From DATKEJ01 sp963768715 (GTDB taxonomy: Bacteria > Bacteroidota > Rhodothermia > Rhodothermales > DATKEJ01), in the NCBI GenBank assembly GCA_963768715.1, contig CAVYJC010000009.1:124001-188000 (forward strand): DNA of 64,000 nt, in the 5' to 3' direction. Both the position numbers and the translations under genes were made by a program. Below are positions 47,043-59,018 of this stretch, piece after piece (within the stretch, counting starts at the first letter, position 1; each line of letters begins with the position of its first letter). The notes beneath the pieces are model-generated. The model had not been told where the DNA came from and did no database searches. It saw only the letters and a program-made list of their open reading frames with translations.

Positions 47043-48732
47043 ACGAGCGGCAGCCTTACTCGCCTCCATCACTTTACTGAGCGTCGCGCCGCAACGCTCA
47101 ATGGGTCAGATTCTCGTCAACGAGTTTCTGTTCAGCGACCCGGATACTCGGCTCGAATTCGTCGAAATACTGAATCATTCGACATCGATGGTTGATCTGG
47201 GCGAGTTCGAGATCTCAGACAGCCGGAGAGTCCCCGTACCTCTGACCGGGCGCCGCCTGTTGCTTGCCCCGGGCGCGTACGCGGTGTTCGTAAGAGATAC
47301 GGTGGCATTCGACGCGCGTTTCCTTAGCGAACGTTTCGACGTACCGAAATGGCCCGCCTTGAACAACGGTGGAGACACAATCATACTCTGGACCAATGGT
47401 AGTCCGGTCGACTCTGTATCCTTCGACGGATCGTGGGGGGCTTACGGCCGATCGGTCGAGCGCGTCGATCCGGACGCTCCGTCGTCCAGTCCCGCCAACT
47501 GGAGGGCGTCGGAGGATCGATCCGGGGCAACTCCCGGCAGAGAAAACAGCGTCTTCAACCCGGACGACACGCCGCCGAAGATACTCGAGGTCGAAGAGTG
47601 GACGGATGGATCCGTCATCGTCTACGTGAACGAGCCGCTCAGTCCAGCAACGCTGTCCTCAGCCCGCTTCTCCTTCACTTCCGGAGATCGACCGCGCGGA
47701 TCGCGCCTGTCGGCTGACGGACTGGAGGTGACTCTGCAGCCCTGGTCGGGAGCAGATTTGTCCACACTGACCGTTGACGGTCTTCTCGACGCATCCGGGA
47801 ATCGGGCGGGAGTGATGAGCATGTCGATTGCAAGGCAGCCGGCTGCCGCCGACGTGATCGTGAACGAGATACTCTACGAACCCCTGGCGGACGCCTACGA
47901 CGGGTTGCCCGACCAGTTCGAGTTCGTCGAGATCCGATCGCTCGTAGACCATCCAATTGCGGTGCGCGGCATGTATCTCACGGGACGTCCCACCGAAACC
48001 GGCGCTGGAGACACACTTCGCGCCGAGGATAGGCCCATGCGGCTGCACGGCCGCGGTTACGGCATTTTTCATGCAGCGGGCGCCGATCCGTCACTATTCG
48101 GCGACGCCTACCCGTCCATCCCCCCGGATTCCGTCGCCGTGCGGGCATGGGTGGATCGCCCGACACTTTCTCTCGACAACAGTGGCGACATCGTCCGGCT
48201 CCATGCGGCCGGAGGTGTCATTCTGGACGAGGTCGCCTACGATCCATCCTGGCATCAACCCGAAAGAGCCATGACCCGGGGTATTTCGCTGGAGCGAATA
48301 TTGGACGATGCTGCAGGCAGCGACGGATCGAACTGGACAAGCTCGGTCTCGCCGGAAGGCGCGACACCGGGGCGCACGAACTCCGTGGCTTTGGATCCCG
48401 CGATCGTCGGTGAGCAGATCCTTTCCGTCGCACCGTCTCCGTTCTCGCCCGATGGCGACGGATGGGAAGATTCCGTCAACATTGTCGTGCGTTCGGGCCG
48501 CCCATCTTCATCTCTGGCATTGTGGATCTTTGATGAGGCAGGACGACTCGTGCGGAACATGACCGACGCCTTGCCGGTCGGACCGGAGGCATCCCTTATC
48601 TGGGATGGGAGAGACGACGACGGGCTACCCCTGGCGACTGGAGTCTACATCGTTTACGCTGAATTGGTCGACACGTCCGCCGGTGACGTTCGCCGAGTCA
48701 AAACGCCGGTCGTTCTCGCACAATCGCTTTAG
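47020..48732 (+). CDS. secreted lamin-tail domain protein with FlgD-like C-terminus
   Basis: 570 residues from GTG 47020 inside the end of the amidohydrolase gene. Exported (ALLASITLLSVAPQRSMGQ). Two lamin-tail domains: ILVNEFLFSDPDTRLEFVEI ... and VIVNEILYEPLADAYDG ... QFEFVEIRSL, with NGGDTIILW and NSGDIVRLH strands. A linker Ig-like domain lies between. The C-terminal FlgD/gliding-type Ig domain has SVAPSPFSPDGDGWEDSVNI and LIWDGRDDDGLPLATGVYIV, which in related proteins serves T9SS export. Extracellular, probably surface-bound. Ligand unknown. Confidence 0.88.
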   Translation: MPRTHPNRRAAALLASITLLSVAPQRSMGQILVNEFLFSDPDTRLEFVEILNHSTSMVDLGEFEISDSRRVPVPLTGRRLLLAPGAYAVFVRDTVAFDARFLSERFDVPKWPALNNGGDTIILWTNGSPVDSVSFDGSWGAYGRSVERVDPDAPSSSPANWRASEDRSGATPGRENSVFNPDDTPPKILEVEEWTDGSVIVYVNEPLSPATLSSARFSFTSGDRPRGSRLSADGLEVTLQPWSGADLSTLTVDGLLDASGNRAGVMSMSIARQPAAADVIVNEILYEPLADAYDGLPDQFEFVEIRSLVDHPIAVRGMYLTGRPTETGAGDTLRAEDRPMRLHGRGYGIFHAAGADPSLFGDAYPSIPPDSVAVRAWVDRPTLSLDNSGDIVRLHAAGGVILDEVAYDPSWHQPERAMTRGISLERILDDAAGSDGSNWTSSVSPEGATPGRTNSVALDPAIVGEQILSVAPSPFSPDGDGWEDSVNIVVRSGRPSSSLALWIFDEAGRLVRNMTDALPVGPEASLIWDGRDDDGLPLATGVYIVYAELVDTSAGDVRRVKTPVVLAQSL

Positions 48733-48822
48733 TCAGCCGCAAATGCGGAACAGCACTCCGGTACGGGTCGTTTCAAACCGAGCAATTACCCGCCTCCAAT
48801 TAATAGGAAGCACGTGCTTGAC

Positions 48823-49176
48823 ATGAATCAGGTAGAGAACGAAGTAGGAGCTCCAATTAAGCTCACCGAGCAAGCCGCTACCGAGATCCGAAAGATCATC
48901 GAGACGAAAGAACTTCCGGAAGGCTACGGCCTGCGCGTCGGCGTTAAGGGCGGTGGTTGTTCAGGGATGAGCTACATCCTCGGTTTCGATCGATTGCGCG
49001 AGCACGACGTGACATTTGAAGTCGAAGGGATCACTGTTTATATGGATAAGCGCCACGGTCTGTACCTGATGGACACGACGATTGGCTATCACGACGGGCT
49101 TCAGGCGCGCGGATTCGTGTTTGAAAATCCGAATGCAACGTCAACATGCGGCTGCGGTTCGAGCTTCGCAGCCTGA
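48823..49176 (+). CDS. HesB/IscA-family iron-sulfur carrier protein
   Basis: A-type Fe-S carrier (ErpA/SufA/IscA group), 117 residues. The three cluster Cys are present: GGGCSGMSY near residue 46, and CGCG in TSTCGCGSSF at the end. The N-terminus IKLTEQAATEIRKII is typical. ATG 48823 follows AGGAAG at 12 bases; GTG 48814 in frame is an alternative. No other Fe-S assembly genes are adjacent. Confidence 0.93.
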   Translation: MNQVENEVGAPIKLTEQAATEIRKIIETKELPEGYGLRVGVKGGGCSGMSYILGFDRLREHDVTFEVEGITVYMDKRHGLYLMDTTIGYHDGLQARGFVFENPNATSTCGCGSSFAA

Positions 49177-49335
49177 GCGTTGTTACTTTAGAATACTTGC
49201 TGATCGGCTAACGTCACGGGGGCAAAGGGAATTCCGGTCGGGCACCTTGCGTCGAGTCCCCGCGCGAGGTAGGTTGTAACAACGGTTACCTCTCGACCGT
49301 CGGAGAGTGGAATCGTGTAGGTATCCAAAAAGCCA

Positions 49336-51951
<2,616 letters not shown>

Positions 51952-51972
51952 AACCGGATTCAGACAGAACCC

Positions 51973-52008
51973 AAAGGGCCGAGAGCGCATGTCTCTCGGC
52001 CCTTTTTT
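51973..52008 (+). terminator. rho-independent terminator after clpC
   Basis: Stem AAAGGGCCGAGAG (51973-51985) with CTCTCGGCCCTTT (51993-52005), 7-base loop, then T-rich. Placed between converging clpC and rhomboid genes, so it can serve both. Confidence 0.93.
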
Positions 52009-52010
52009 GT

Positions 52011-52775
52011 TCACCACATCTTGCGCGAACGATGATCGCGCGCGGCCACGCGCGAGAGAACGCTGTCACGCTCTGCAATCAGTTTCCTGAGAACCAGGGC
52101 GGCGATCGCTCCAGCGAAGAAACCTCCGATGTGCGCCCCGTAAGCCACGCCACCAAGCTGCGGCCCTCCAGAGAGCATACCCCAACCACTCATCAACTGA
52201 AACGCGATCCACAATCCAATGACAAGGACAGCCGGCACAGACACCACCATAAAGAAGAAAATCGCCTGCACCCGGTTACGGGGAAATAGAACCAGGTAGG
52301 CACCCAGAACCCCTGAAATCGCCCCGGATGCTCCAAGACTCGGAATGACGGAGTCGGGCTCGATAAAAATCTGAGCAAGGGTCGCGGCAACACCACTGCC
52401 CAAATACAGAAACAAGAACGCACGATGGCCGAATCTGTGTTCAACATTGTCACCGAAGATCCACAAATACAGAAGATTACCGAAAATGTGAGCGAAGCCG
52501 CCATGCATGAACATCGCAGTCAGAATCGTCAGATAGATGAACCCCGGGCCCGGCGCTTGATCGATCTGGAACGACTGGCCGCCCGCCTGGACCATCACAG
52601 GTCGCACAATGTCCTGACCGTGCGTTATCTCGTACGGGACAACACTCCAGCCGGCGGTGAACTCGGGATGGAGCATCTGATAAATGAAGACCAGCACGTT
52701 CGCTGCGAAGATCGCCCACGTGACCGTGGCAGGTCCCGAGAGATTCCGATCGTCGTCACCTATTGGGAAAAGCAT
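52011..52775 (-). CDS. rhomboid family intramembrane serine protease
   Basis: Cleaves membrane proteins within the bilayer. 254 residues with about six membrane segments. The catalytic Ser lies in PSLGASGAISGVLGAYL (GxSG) and the catalytic His in VAYGAHIGGFFAGAIAAL (AHxxGxxxG). The L1 loop has a His in MFMHGGFAHIFGNLLYLWIF, matching HxxxNxxxL. ATG 52775 (MLFPIGDDDRN) fits family N-termini better than the longer start at 52817. It converges with clpC. Confidence 0.93.
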   Translation of the reverse strand: MLFPIGDDDRNLSGPATVTWAIFAANVLVFIYQMLHPEFTAGWSVVPYEITHGQDIVRPVMVQAGGQSFQIDQAPGPGFIYLTILTAMFMHGGFAHIFGNLLYLWIFGDNVEHRFGHRAFLFLYLGSGVAATLAQIFIEPDSVIPSLGASGAISGVLGAYLVLFPRNRVQAIFFFMVVSVPAVLVIGLWIAFQLMSGWGMLSGGPQLGGVAYGAHIGGFFAGAIAALVLRKLIAERDSVLSRVAARDHRSRKMW

Positions 52776-52805
52776 CCTTGCGGGATTTGATAGGAGCTTG
52801 CGTCT

Positions 52806-52852
52806 GGTTAATACCAAACATCAAACTTCAAATACCAAATATCATTTGAAAC
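52806..52852. repeat. A-rich CCAAA/TTCAAA low-complexity repeat
   Basis: Repeated ACCAAACATCAAACTTCAAA-like units upstream of the rhomboid gene. They resemble the outer parts of the 61-bp repeats at 27972 and 32713 (ACTTCAAACACCAAAC on the other strand), but lack the G+C-rich core. Confidence 0.4.
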
Positions 52853-52975
52853 TTAAGGCATGAAACATGGCTTGTCGGCACGGCCGAGCGCTTTGGAGGA
52901 TGGGTTGCGTTGTGCGAGCCCTACCGTCATCGGACCCCTCCGGATCGGCAGAGCTGAAACTAGGTGTCTGTGGTG

Positions 52976-53518
52976 TTACAGGAGTCCCTTTCGATCGGCC
53001 CAGAGCAGCGCCGTCATGTGAACGGCGTGAGCCATTCTTCCCGATAGCGCCAGTTCGATGGCGTCTGCAATCGGCACGGTCGTGACGCGGATCTGCTCTC
53101 CTTCATCCAATTGTTGACGCCCCACGCTTTCCACGCCTTTCGCCACGAAGAACCAGGCCCAGTTCGTGTGCCGGCTCGGATCCGGAGCGCTCTTTCCGAC
53201 AAACGACCAATCTCCTCCCCCGAAACCCGTCTCCTCAAGCAGTTCACGTTTTGCCGCTCCGAGAGCCGGCTCTTCCGGCTGGATGACGCCTCCCGGAAGC
53301 TCCATCGTTACCTGATCGATCCCGTAACGGTACTGCTCGACCATCACCACATCACCCTGGTCTGTAATCGGGACGATACAAGTCCAATCCGGATATTCCA
53401 GCACGTGATACTCCTCCATCTCGGCGCCGTTCGGAAGCCTGACGTGGTCTTCTCGAAGGTTCATCCACCAACGTTTGATCAGGTAACGGGAGGAAAGCTG
53501 CTGCCACTTTCGGTGCAT
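52976..53518 (-). CDS. NUDIX hydrolase (ADP-ribose pyrophosphatase-like)
   Basis: 180 residues. The Nudix box is complete: GVIQPEEPALGAAKRELLEETGF (G-x5-E-x7-REUxEExGU; positions ~85-107). The preceding MVEQYRYGIDQVTMELPGG is typical of ADP-ribose or nucleoside-diphosphate sugar pyrophosphatases. ATG 53518 is the first sensible start; earlier in-frame codons reach 53611 and overlap the small upstream gene. Probably house-cleaning of nucleotide derivatives. Confidence 0.9.
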   Translation of the reverse strand: MHRKWQQLSSRYLIKRWWMNLREDHVRLPNGAEMEEYHVLEYPDWTCIVPITDQGDVVMVEQYRYGIDQVTMELPGGVIQPEEPALGAAKRELLEETGFGGGDWSFVGKSAPDPSRHTNWAWFFVAKGVESVGRQQLDEGEQIRVTTVPIADAIELALSGRMAHAVHMTALLWADRKGLL

Positions 53519-53532
53519 CGTTGTTCGACCGC

Positions 53533-53766
53533 TTAGTCTCTCCTGAACCGCATGCGTTGATACGCCCTGATCCAGCCGCGATCGCCTCCACCGACGCGTA
53601 TGACTCTCCACCCTTCCAGCGCGTCCATGGCAGCCAATGGTTCCTCCAGGGACACTTCAGCATCTTCTGAAAGGTCGAGCCATTCTCTAACGGCTTCCTC
53701 GGCATAGCGCGCTCGCAGGCGGCCCACCTCGGTCCCGTCGATGTCCTTCAACTCAAACTGGGGCAC
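53533..53766 (-). CDS. small conserved-looking protein of unknown function
   Basis: 77 residues, acidic, with no membrane segment; MPQFELKDIDGTEVGRLRAR begins like a small beta-alpha domain. I recognise no family. It ends 14 bases before the NUDIX start on the same strand, so it is probably cotranscribed. It reads as one uninterrupted frame with codon use like its neighbours. Confidence 0.55.
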   Translation of the reverse strand: MPQFELKDIDGTEVGRLRARYAEEAVREWLDLSEDAEVSLEEPLAAMDALEGWRVIRVGGGDRGWIRAYQRMRFRRD

Positions 53767-53877
53767 GGCTAAATCGTACTGCGGATAATCGAAATAGGAA
53801 TGTCGCCACTCGGCGTCACCGATCGCGGCAACGCAAGATAAACGAAATTCCGTCGTGCGGTGAGCGCCGACTCGTCC

Positions 53878-54936
53878 TCAGTCTCTGCGGACGAGGAGCT
53901 TGCGCGTAATCGCCCCTCCGTCGACATCCAGCCGATAGAAGTAGACGCCATCCGCCAGCGTCGACCCATCGAGATCGGCACGGTGCACTCCGGCGCCAAG
54001 CGGGGCATCGACCAGCGTTTTCACCTCACGCCCCATCAAGTCGAAAACATCCAGCTTCGCATACGCCGGATGATCGAGCTGGAAAGAAATGGTCGTCGAG
54101 CCGGAAAAGGGATTCGGGTAGTTCTGTAGCAGCTCGAAGTCGCTGAGCGGCATTTCTTCGGTGGCTGTGCCTGTGCCGCCCAACGTGCTGTAGGTAGCCA
54201 GCAGCGGCCCTTCGATCTCGCTGTTGTAAGAGATCGACGCCGAAACGTTGCCGTTCGTTATGAAGAAGTAGGAGTCGGTCGTCGCTGCCTTCTTTCCGGC
54301 GACCTGATCGACGCGCGTCTTTCGCATCCGGATGCACGGCGCCGTGCCCATCGGCGTGATCAGTGTGCCCCACGCGTCAACTTCGTCGTGTTCGGTGATT
54401 GTGAGAGAAGACTCCGTTCCGAAACTCACGGTGTTGACGACGATCGACTGATCCCACATCGACCCTGCAGTCAGTGGTAGAGCGTATACCCTGTCGGGTG
54501 GCGTATTCTTGTTTATCTGTTCTCCGTCTGAGACGAGATAGATGGACCCGATGTAGTCGTAGCCTTCCTCCGAAACGTTGACGAACGACCAGAATCCGAA
54601 GCCGCCACCGTAATCCTGAAACTGCACGTAGTTGGCTCCCCCAAACTCTGGATCGTTCTCTCCCGGCGTGCCGGCGGCGGAACTAAGCACCGGAAAGCTG
54701 ACCAAGGCGCCCGCATCGTAGGCGAATCCCGAGAAATCGAACGTTTGCCCTCCTCCCGCAGTGGTCGTCATCGCGGCCAGCGCGGTAGCGTCAAGAGAAC
54801 TCATTTGATACGTTGTCGACGCAAGCGTTTCCCCGCGCTGGGCCATGTAGTACGTAGCATCGAATGTGATCTGTGCGCCGGCCGGCACGACCGAAAGTAC
54901 CAGCAGGGCACAGCAGAGGGTGGAAGACCTTGTCAT
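53878..54936 (-). CDS. secreted protein with T9SS type A sorting domain
   Basis: 352 residues. Signal peptide (LCCALLVLSVVPAGAQ), then a beta-rich domain without recognisable catalytic residues (TFDATYYMAQRGETLASTTY ... YIGSIYLVSDGEQINKNTPP), then an intact C-terminal sorting domain: NYPNPFSGSTTISFQL, LDVFDLMGREVKTLVDAPLG, DGVYFYRLDVDGGAITRKLL, ending VRRD. Exported by T9SS to the cell surface or medium. Unlike the other long T9SS genes, the reading frame is complete. Function of the N-terminal domain unknown. Confidence 0.88.
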   Translation of the reverse strand: MTRSSTLCCALLVLSVVPAGAQITFDATYYMAQRGETLASTTYQMSSLDATALAAMTTTAGGGQTFDFSGFAYDAGALVSFPVLSSAAGTPGENDPEFGGANYVQFQDYGGGFGFWSFVNVSEEGYDYIGSIYLVSDGEQINKNTPPDRVYALPLTAGSMWDQSIVVNTVSFGTESSLTITEHDEVDAWGTLITPMGTAPCIRMRKTRVDQVAGKKAATTDSYFFITNGNVSASISYNSEIEGPLLATYSTLGGTGTATEEMPLSDFELLQNYPNPFSGSTTISFQLDHPAYAKLDVFDLMGREVKTLVDAPLGAGVHRADLDGSTLADGVYFYRLDVDGGAITRKLLVRRD

Positions 54937-55044
54937 TTCCGCAAATACTCCCGCAAGAGGTTGGCTGATGAGACCTGTATGGTGGAGGTCTCAGGCTAGT
55001 TAGGGCGAAAGCATGGCAACATCTGCCCTCTCAATCCACCCGGG

Positions 55045-55971
55045 TTGAATTCTACATCCGTTTTGGGGCCTAAGCAAGCATGCTCCACCGGGAAGGCGAT
55101 ATATTTCCGCGGACGCGCGACGCGGGGCTTACCGGCACACGAAACGAGGACAAAACTGAAACCTGACTCATCCGGATCGAGGGAAAAAACGAGCATCACG
55201 CTCGAAGGGTATCGACATGCCGTTCGTGACTTCGGCGTGGAGGATGAGGTTCGGCACACGGTGCTTGCCCTTCATGGCTTCGGCACGTCCGCCACGTCGT
55301 TTCGTCATCTGGCCCCGCATCTGTCGCGCAAGGGTACCCGCCTCATCGCCCCCGACCAGCTCGGTTTCGGTGACAGTGCAAAACCCGAAGGCGTTTACTC
55401 GCTCGATCTGTATGTAAGACTGACAGTTGGAATTGCCGACGAGATGGTTCTCGACCGGCCGTTCCTCCTTGGACACTCGGCCGGAGGTAAGATTGCGGCC
55501 GCAACAGTGGCGCGACATCCTGATCGATTCAGCGGTCTAATCTTGACGAATACGGGTGGCTTCAGCGTGCTCGCACCGGTGCTGCTTCTGGCTGACACAC
55601 CGCTCTTTCGCATCGTCGACCTGCCATTCTTCCGTCGGCGTATTCTGCGGCAGTTCAAGATCGCACAGACCGTTGAAACCCCGGAGCAATGGGAGTCCTT
55701 TCGCCGAATTCGCGGCAACAATCGGGCGCTCGACATCGATGCGGCGGGTTATCGCGACGCCGTTCGGGGCATCACCCTTCCGGTTCTGTTGATATGGGGA
55801 CTGCGGGACCGCATGCTCCCGCGCGGCACGCCGAAGCGCGTTCTGCATGATCTACCGCACGCACAATATGTCCCGCTGCCAGACAGCGGACATACGCCCA
55901 TGCGGGATGAGCCGGGGGCGTTCGCCCGGCATGTCGTCCGGTTCATTGAAGACGTAGCTTCGGGCGAGTGA
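55045..55971 (+). CDS. alpha/beta hydrolase
   Basis: 308 residues; the fold begins around residue 50, so the first ~45 residues from TTG 55045 may not be translated. Oxyanion/HG motif VLALHGFGTSATSF, nucleophile elbow LLGHSAGGKIAAA (Ser), acid in LLIWGLRDRMLPRG (Asp), and catalytic His in PLPDSGHTPMRDEPG. C-C bond hydrolases and esterases share this pattern; substrate not predictable. Converges with the fructosamine kinase 14 bases after its stop. Confidence 0.88.
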   Translation: MNSTSVLGPKQACSTGKAIYFRGRATRGLPAHETRTKLKPDSSGSREKTSITLEGYRHAVRDFGVEDEVRHTVLALHGFGTSATSFRHLAPHLSRKGTRLIAPDQLGFGDSAKPEGVYSLDLYVRLTVGIADEMVLDRPFLLGHSAGGKIAAATVARHPDRFSGLILTNTGGFSVLAPVLLLADTPLFRIVDLPFFRRRILRQFKIAQTVETPEQWESFRRIRGNNRALDIDAAGYRDAVRGITLPVLLIWGLRDRMLPRGTPKRVLHDLPHAQYVPLPDSGHTPMRDEPGAFARHVVRFIEDVASGE

Positions 55972-55985
55972 GATCGCCTGAACCA

Positions 55986-56864
55986 TCATCCAAAACGACG
56001 CAGAATGCCGGCCACTTGGCCTGCGTACCCACTTCCGAAGTGATTCAGATGATTGATGAGGTGATACAAATTGTAGACATCGCGGCGGCCCTCGTATCCG
56101 CGATCGATCTGCCAGGATGCATTGTATGCGTCGTAAAAGGAGGGCGAGAAGCCACCGAATAGCTCCGACATGGCCAGATCGACTTCACGGTCGCCACGGT
56201 AGACGGCAGGATCGACGACAGCAGCGTGACCGCCGGACGTGGCGAGAACATTCCCCGCCCAGAGATCTCCGTGCACGATCGACGGGTGCGGCTGCAAGGG
56301 CAGAATGGAGGGCAGCGCGTTTTGCAAACCGCTAAGGCCGCGATCCCAGGACCCACTCCACCGATTCCTTTCGCGTGCCATCTCGACCTGAGGGATAATG
56401 CGACGCGAGAGGAAGAATTCCGGCCAGCTCAGACAAGGTTCGTTCCGCTGTGGCAGTCGGCCGATGAAATTGTCGTGCTCGAAGCCGTAACGCTCGCCGG
56501 AGGTCTGCCGGTGCAGTTGAGCCAGCCCGGTCCCGAGGCGCTCCCAGAACCCCAACGTCTTGCTTCCCTCATCGATCCAGTCCATCAGAAGCACTCCCGG
56601 ATCACCAGAAGTGGCATTCATCATGATAATCGGTACGGGCACAACGAGGGATGACTCAACGGCGGCAAGGGCCCGCAGGCCGGTCCCCTCCGCAACAAAG
56701 GTCTCCCCCGCCGAACCGGTCGCCCATTTCAGGAAGTAGGGGCCGTTGTCGGTCGCAACGCGCGCGGCGTTCGCGATGCATCCTCCGCCAACCGGTGTGA
56801 TCGAGCGAACGGAGCAGCCAACAGCCTGCTCAACCGATTGCAGAACGCTGTCAGGCGGAGTCAC
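55986..56864 (-). CDS. fructosamine/ketosamine-3-kinase family protein
   Basis: Phosphorylates sugar adducts on protein amines, leading to deglycation. 292 residues from GTG 56864, which lies inside the end of the phosphatase gene (14-base overlap). Kinase-like motifs: GGCIANAARVATDNGPYFLK (Lys), LLMDWIDEG hinge, SIVHGDLWAGNVL (catalytic Asp/Asn) and VVDPAVYRGDREVDLAMSEL (metal Asp). The C-terminus YNLYHLINHLNHFGSGYAGQ is typical. Pairing with an LMW phosphatase is known in other bacteria for deglycation clusters. Confidence 0.93.
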   Translation of the reverse strand: MTPPDSVLQSVEQAVGCSVRSITPVGGGCIANAARVATDNGPYFLKWATGSAGETFVAEGTGLRALAAVESSLVVPVPIIMMNATSGDPGVLLMDWIDEGSKTLGFWERLGTGLAQLHRQTSGERYGFEHDNFIGRLPQRNEPCLSWPEFFLSRRIIPQVEMARERNRWSGSWDRGLSGLQNALPSILPLQPHPSIVHGDLWAGNVLATSGGHAAVVDPAVYRGDREVDLAMSELFGGFSPSFYDAYNASWQIDRGYEGRRDVYNLYHLINHLNHFGSGYAGQVAGILRRFG

Positions 56865-57375
56865 TGCCCTGCGGTTTTGCGTCAGGATCGGCAATTCCCG
56901 AAGCGATTCCCTCCTCGCGACAGATATGGTCGAGGATCGAGCGGCACGATCGGTCAACGATGTCAAATACCTCCTGGAATCCTTGCGCCCCGCCGTAGTA
57001 CGGATCCGGAACGTCCACACCGCCTTCAGGATCGAGATCCCGAAAGAGACGGATCTTCCGGCTTGGCGGTCCCGACTCGAGGGAACGCAAATCACGCAGA
57101 TTCTCACGATCCATCGCGAAGATGTAATCGAAAGCCTCGAGATCATCGCGCTCTACGCGTCGTGCTCTGATGCCGCTGAGCGACACACCGCAGGCCTCGG
57201 CTGTGGCTTGCATCCGACGATCGGGGGAATCACCGACGTGCCACGCGCCCGTTCCCGCCGAATCGACCTCGATGCGATCGGTGAGATTCCGCTCGACAAT
57301 GAGGCGGCGAAAGACCCCTTCGGCGAGCGGACTCCGGCAGATATTTCCAAGACAGACAAATAGCACTCGAACCAT
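56851..57375 (-). CDS. low-molecular-weight protein-tyrosine phosphatase
   Basis: 174 residues. The P-loop CxxxxxRS is CLGNICRS (Cys8, Arg14), the N-terminus VRVLFVCLGN is typical, and the general-acid loop DPYYGG is present near residue 125. The C-terminal ~20 residues are an extension that overlaps the kinase start. Substrate may be phosphotyrosine proteins or, next to the ketosamine kinase, phosphorylated sugar intermediates; the pairing is an inference from the translational overlap. Confidence 0.94.
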   Translation of the reverse strand: MVRVLFVCLGNICRSPLAEGVFRRLIVERNLTDRIEVDSAGTGAWHVGDSPDRRMQATAEACGVSLSGIRARRVERDDLEAFDYIFAMDRENLRDLRSLESGPPSRKIRLFRDLDPEGGVDVPDPYYGGAQGFQEVFDIVDRSCRSILDHICREEGIASGIADPDAKPQGSDSA

Positions 57376-57476
57376 AGTTGTATACGGGTTGCTCTCCAGA
57401 TCAGGGTGGGAACCGGAACGTCGTCCGGGCCTATTAACGCCACCGCCTCATTCAACTTAGAACACAAAGGAAACCC

Positions 57477-58694
57477 TTGTATCCGGATTCCGATCCCGGT
57501 CAAATCCTGAGCGTCGGTGCGCTTACTGCAAGCGTCCGGCAGCTTCTGGAAGATCACTTCTCTCGAATCTGGGTAGAAGGCGAGGTATCGAACTTCAAGA
57601 GACACTCATCCGGCCATCTCTACTTCACTTTGAAGGATTCCTCGGCGCAGATCCGGTGCGTCATGTTTCGCTCCGACGCGCGAAGTCTTCGATTCGAGCC
57701 GGCCGACGGCATGCTCGTTCAGGCCGGAGGCCAGGTGTCTGTCTACGAAGCTCGTGGCGAATACCAGCTGCTGACGCGCCGGATGCGGCCTGCCGGCGAA
57801 GGCGCGATGAGGAAGGCGTTCGAGGCGGTCAAGCGCAAGTTGGCCGAGGAAGGGCTCTTTGACGTCGCCCGGAAAATCGCGATTCCCGCCGTTCCTTCTT
57901 CGATAGGATTGGTGACCTCATCCGACGGGGCGGCCCTGCGCGATATCCTGACCGTGCTCAAGCGCCGGTATGCCGGCGTTCGCGTTGTTCTGCGGCCTAC
58001 AGCCGTGCAGGGTATCGGTGCAGCCGCGGAAATTGCGGCGGCGATTCGATTGTTCAATCGCCACGCGGCGCTCCACACCGATCAGCAGGTCGACGTCATG
58101 ATCGTGGGTCGAGGCGGGGGTTCTGAGGAGGACCTCTGGTGCTTCAACGAGGAGATCGTCGCACGAGCCATCGCCGCCTCGCGAATCCCGATAATCAGTG
58201 CCGTCGGCCACGAAACCGACGTGTCGATCGCCGACCTCGCGGCAGACCTCCGGGCGCCGACGCCCTCCGCCGCAGCCGAAGCAGCCGTGCCCGACGGTCA
58301 GGAAATCATTTATCGAATCGATCAACAGAAGCAGCGGATCGAGAGAATGTTGCGACGAATGATCGCTGACAGGCGAGGCACCATTCGACGCATCACCTCA
58401 TCGCGGGGATTCCACCAGCCGGAAGTCCGGCTGCAGATGCTCTCCCAGCGACTCGATGAGCTGACCTCACGTTCCAGATTGTCGATGAACCACCGGCTCC
58501 AGAATCTTCAGACTGCGGCGGCGGCGCTTCAGAGCCGTATCACGAGCCTGGATCCGAGGCTTCCGCTCGATCGCGGTTTTGCATTGGTGGAGCGCGACGG
58601 CCAGCCAGTCAAGCGATCAGCCGACCTGGAAGCCGGAGATGCCGTCGGACTCGTCTTCAGAGACGGCCGACGAAGTGCCCGCGTAACCGATTAG
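57477..58694 (+). CDS. xseA: exodeoxyribonuclease VII large subunit
   Basis: Degrades single-stranded DNA together with XseB. 405 residues: an N-terminal OB-fold (ISVGALTASVRQLLEDHF shape; FKRHSSGHLYFTLKDSSAQI), the catalytic core (IGLVTSSDGAALRDILTVLK; IVGRGGGSEEDLWCFNEE; SAVGHETDVSIADLAADLRA), and a C-terminal coiled coil. Start TTG 57477, with AAAGGA just upstream. xseB follows after 58 bases, and dxs after that: one operon. Confidence 0.95.
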   Translation: MYPDSDPGQILSVGALTASVRQLLEDHFSRIWVEGEVSNFKRHSSGHLYFTLKDSSAQIRCVMFRSDARSLRFEPADGMLVQAGGQVSVYEARGEYQLLTRRMRPAGEGAMRKAFEAVKRKLAEEGLFDVARKIAIPAVPSSIGLVTSSDGAALRDILTVLKRRYAGVRVVLRPTAVQGIGAAAEIAAAIRLFNRHAALHTDQQVDVMIVGRGGGSEEDLWCFNEEIVARAIAASRIPIISAVGHETDVSIADLAADLRAPTPSAAAEAAVPDGQEIIYRIDQQKQRIERMLRRMIADRRGTIRRITSSRGFHQPEVRLQMLSQRLDELTSRSRLSMNHRLQNLQTAAAALQSRITSLDPRLPLDRGFALVERDGQPVKRSADLEAGDAVGLVFRDGRRSARVTD

Positions 58695-58752
58695 ATGCGT
58701 TTGGCCGCCACACTGCAACCCAGTATTTTCAAACGAATTCATCCACACGCCT

Positions 58753-58974
58753 ATGGAATCCACCGACGATAGGGAACCGTCGCTCGAAGATTCGATCCGT
58801 CGATTGGAACAGATCGTCGCCGATCTCGAAAAAGGGGATCAGGAACTCGAAAGTGCGCTCGAATCGTATGAGGAGGGTGTAAATCTGGCCCGAAGATGCC
58901 TGGAGCGACTTCGAGAAGCCGAATTACGGATGGAGCAACTGGCCGAGTTACCCGACGACATGGAGCAGAATTGA
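58753..58974 (+). CDS. xseB: exodeoxyribonuclease VII small subunit
   Basis: 73 residues: FEDSIRRLEQIV-type start (SLEDSIRRLEQIVADLEKGD) followed by ELESALESYEEGVNLARRC and LREAELRMEQL, the helical hairpin of XseB. Small but fully typical. Located between xseA and dxs, as in many bacteria. Confidence 0.95.
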   Translation: MESTDDREPSLEDSIRRLEQIVADLEKGDQELESALESYEEGVNLARRCLERLREAELRMEQLAELPDDMEQN

Positions 58975-59018
58975 GGTCGTATCCCTTGGGAAACGAGCGA
59001 GGCAACGAATAGATCAAT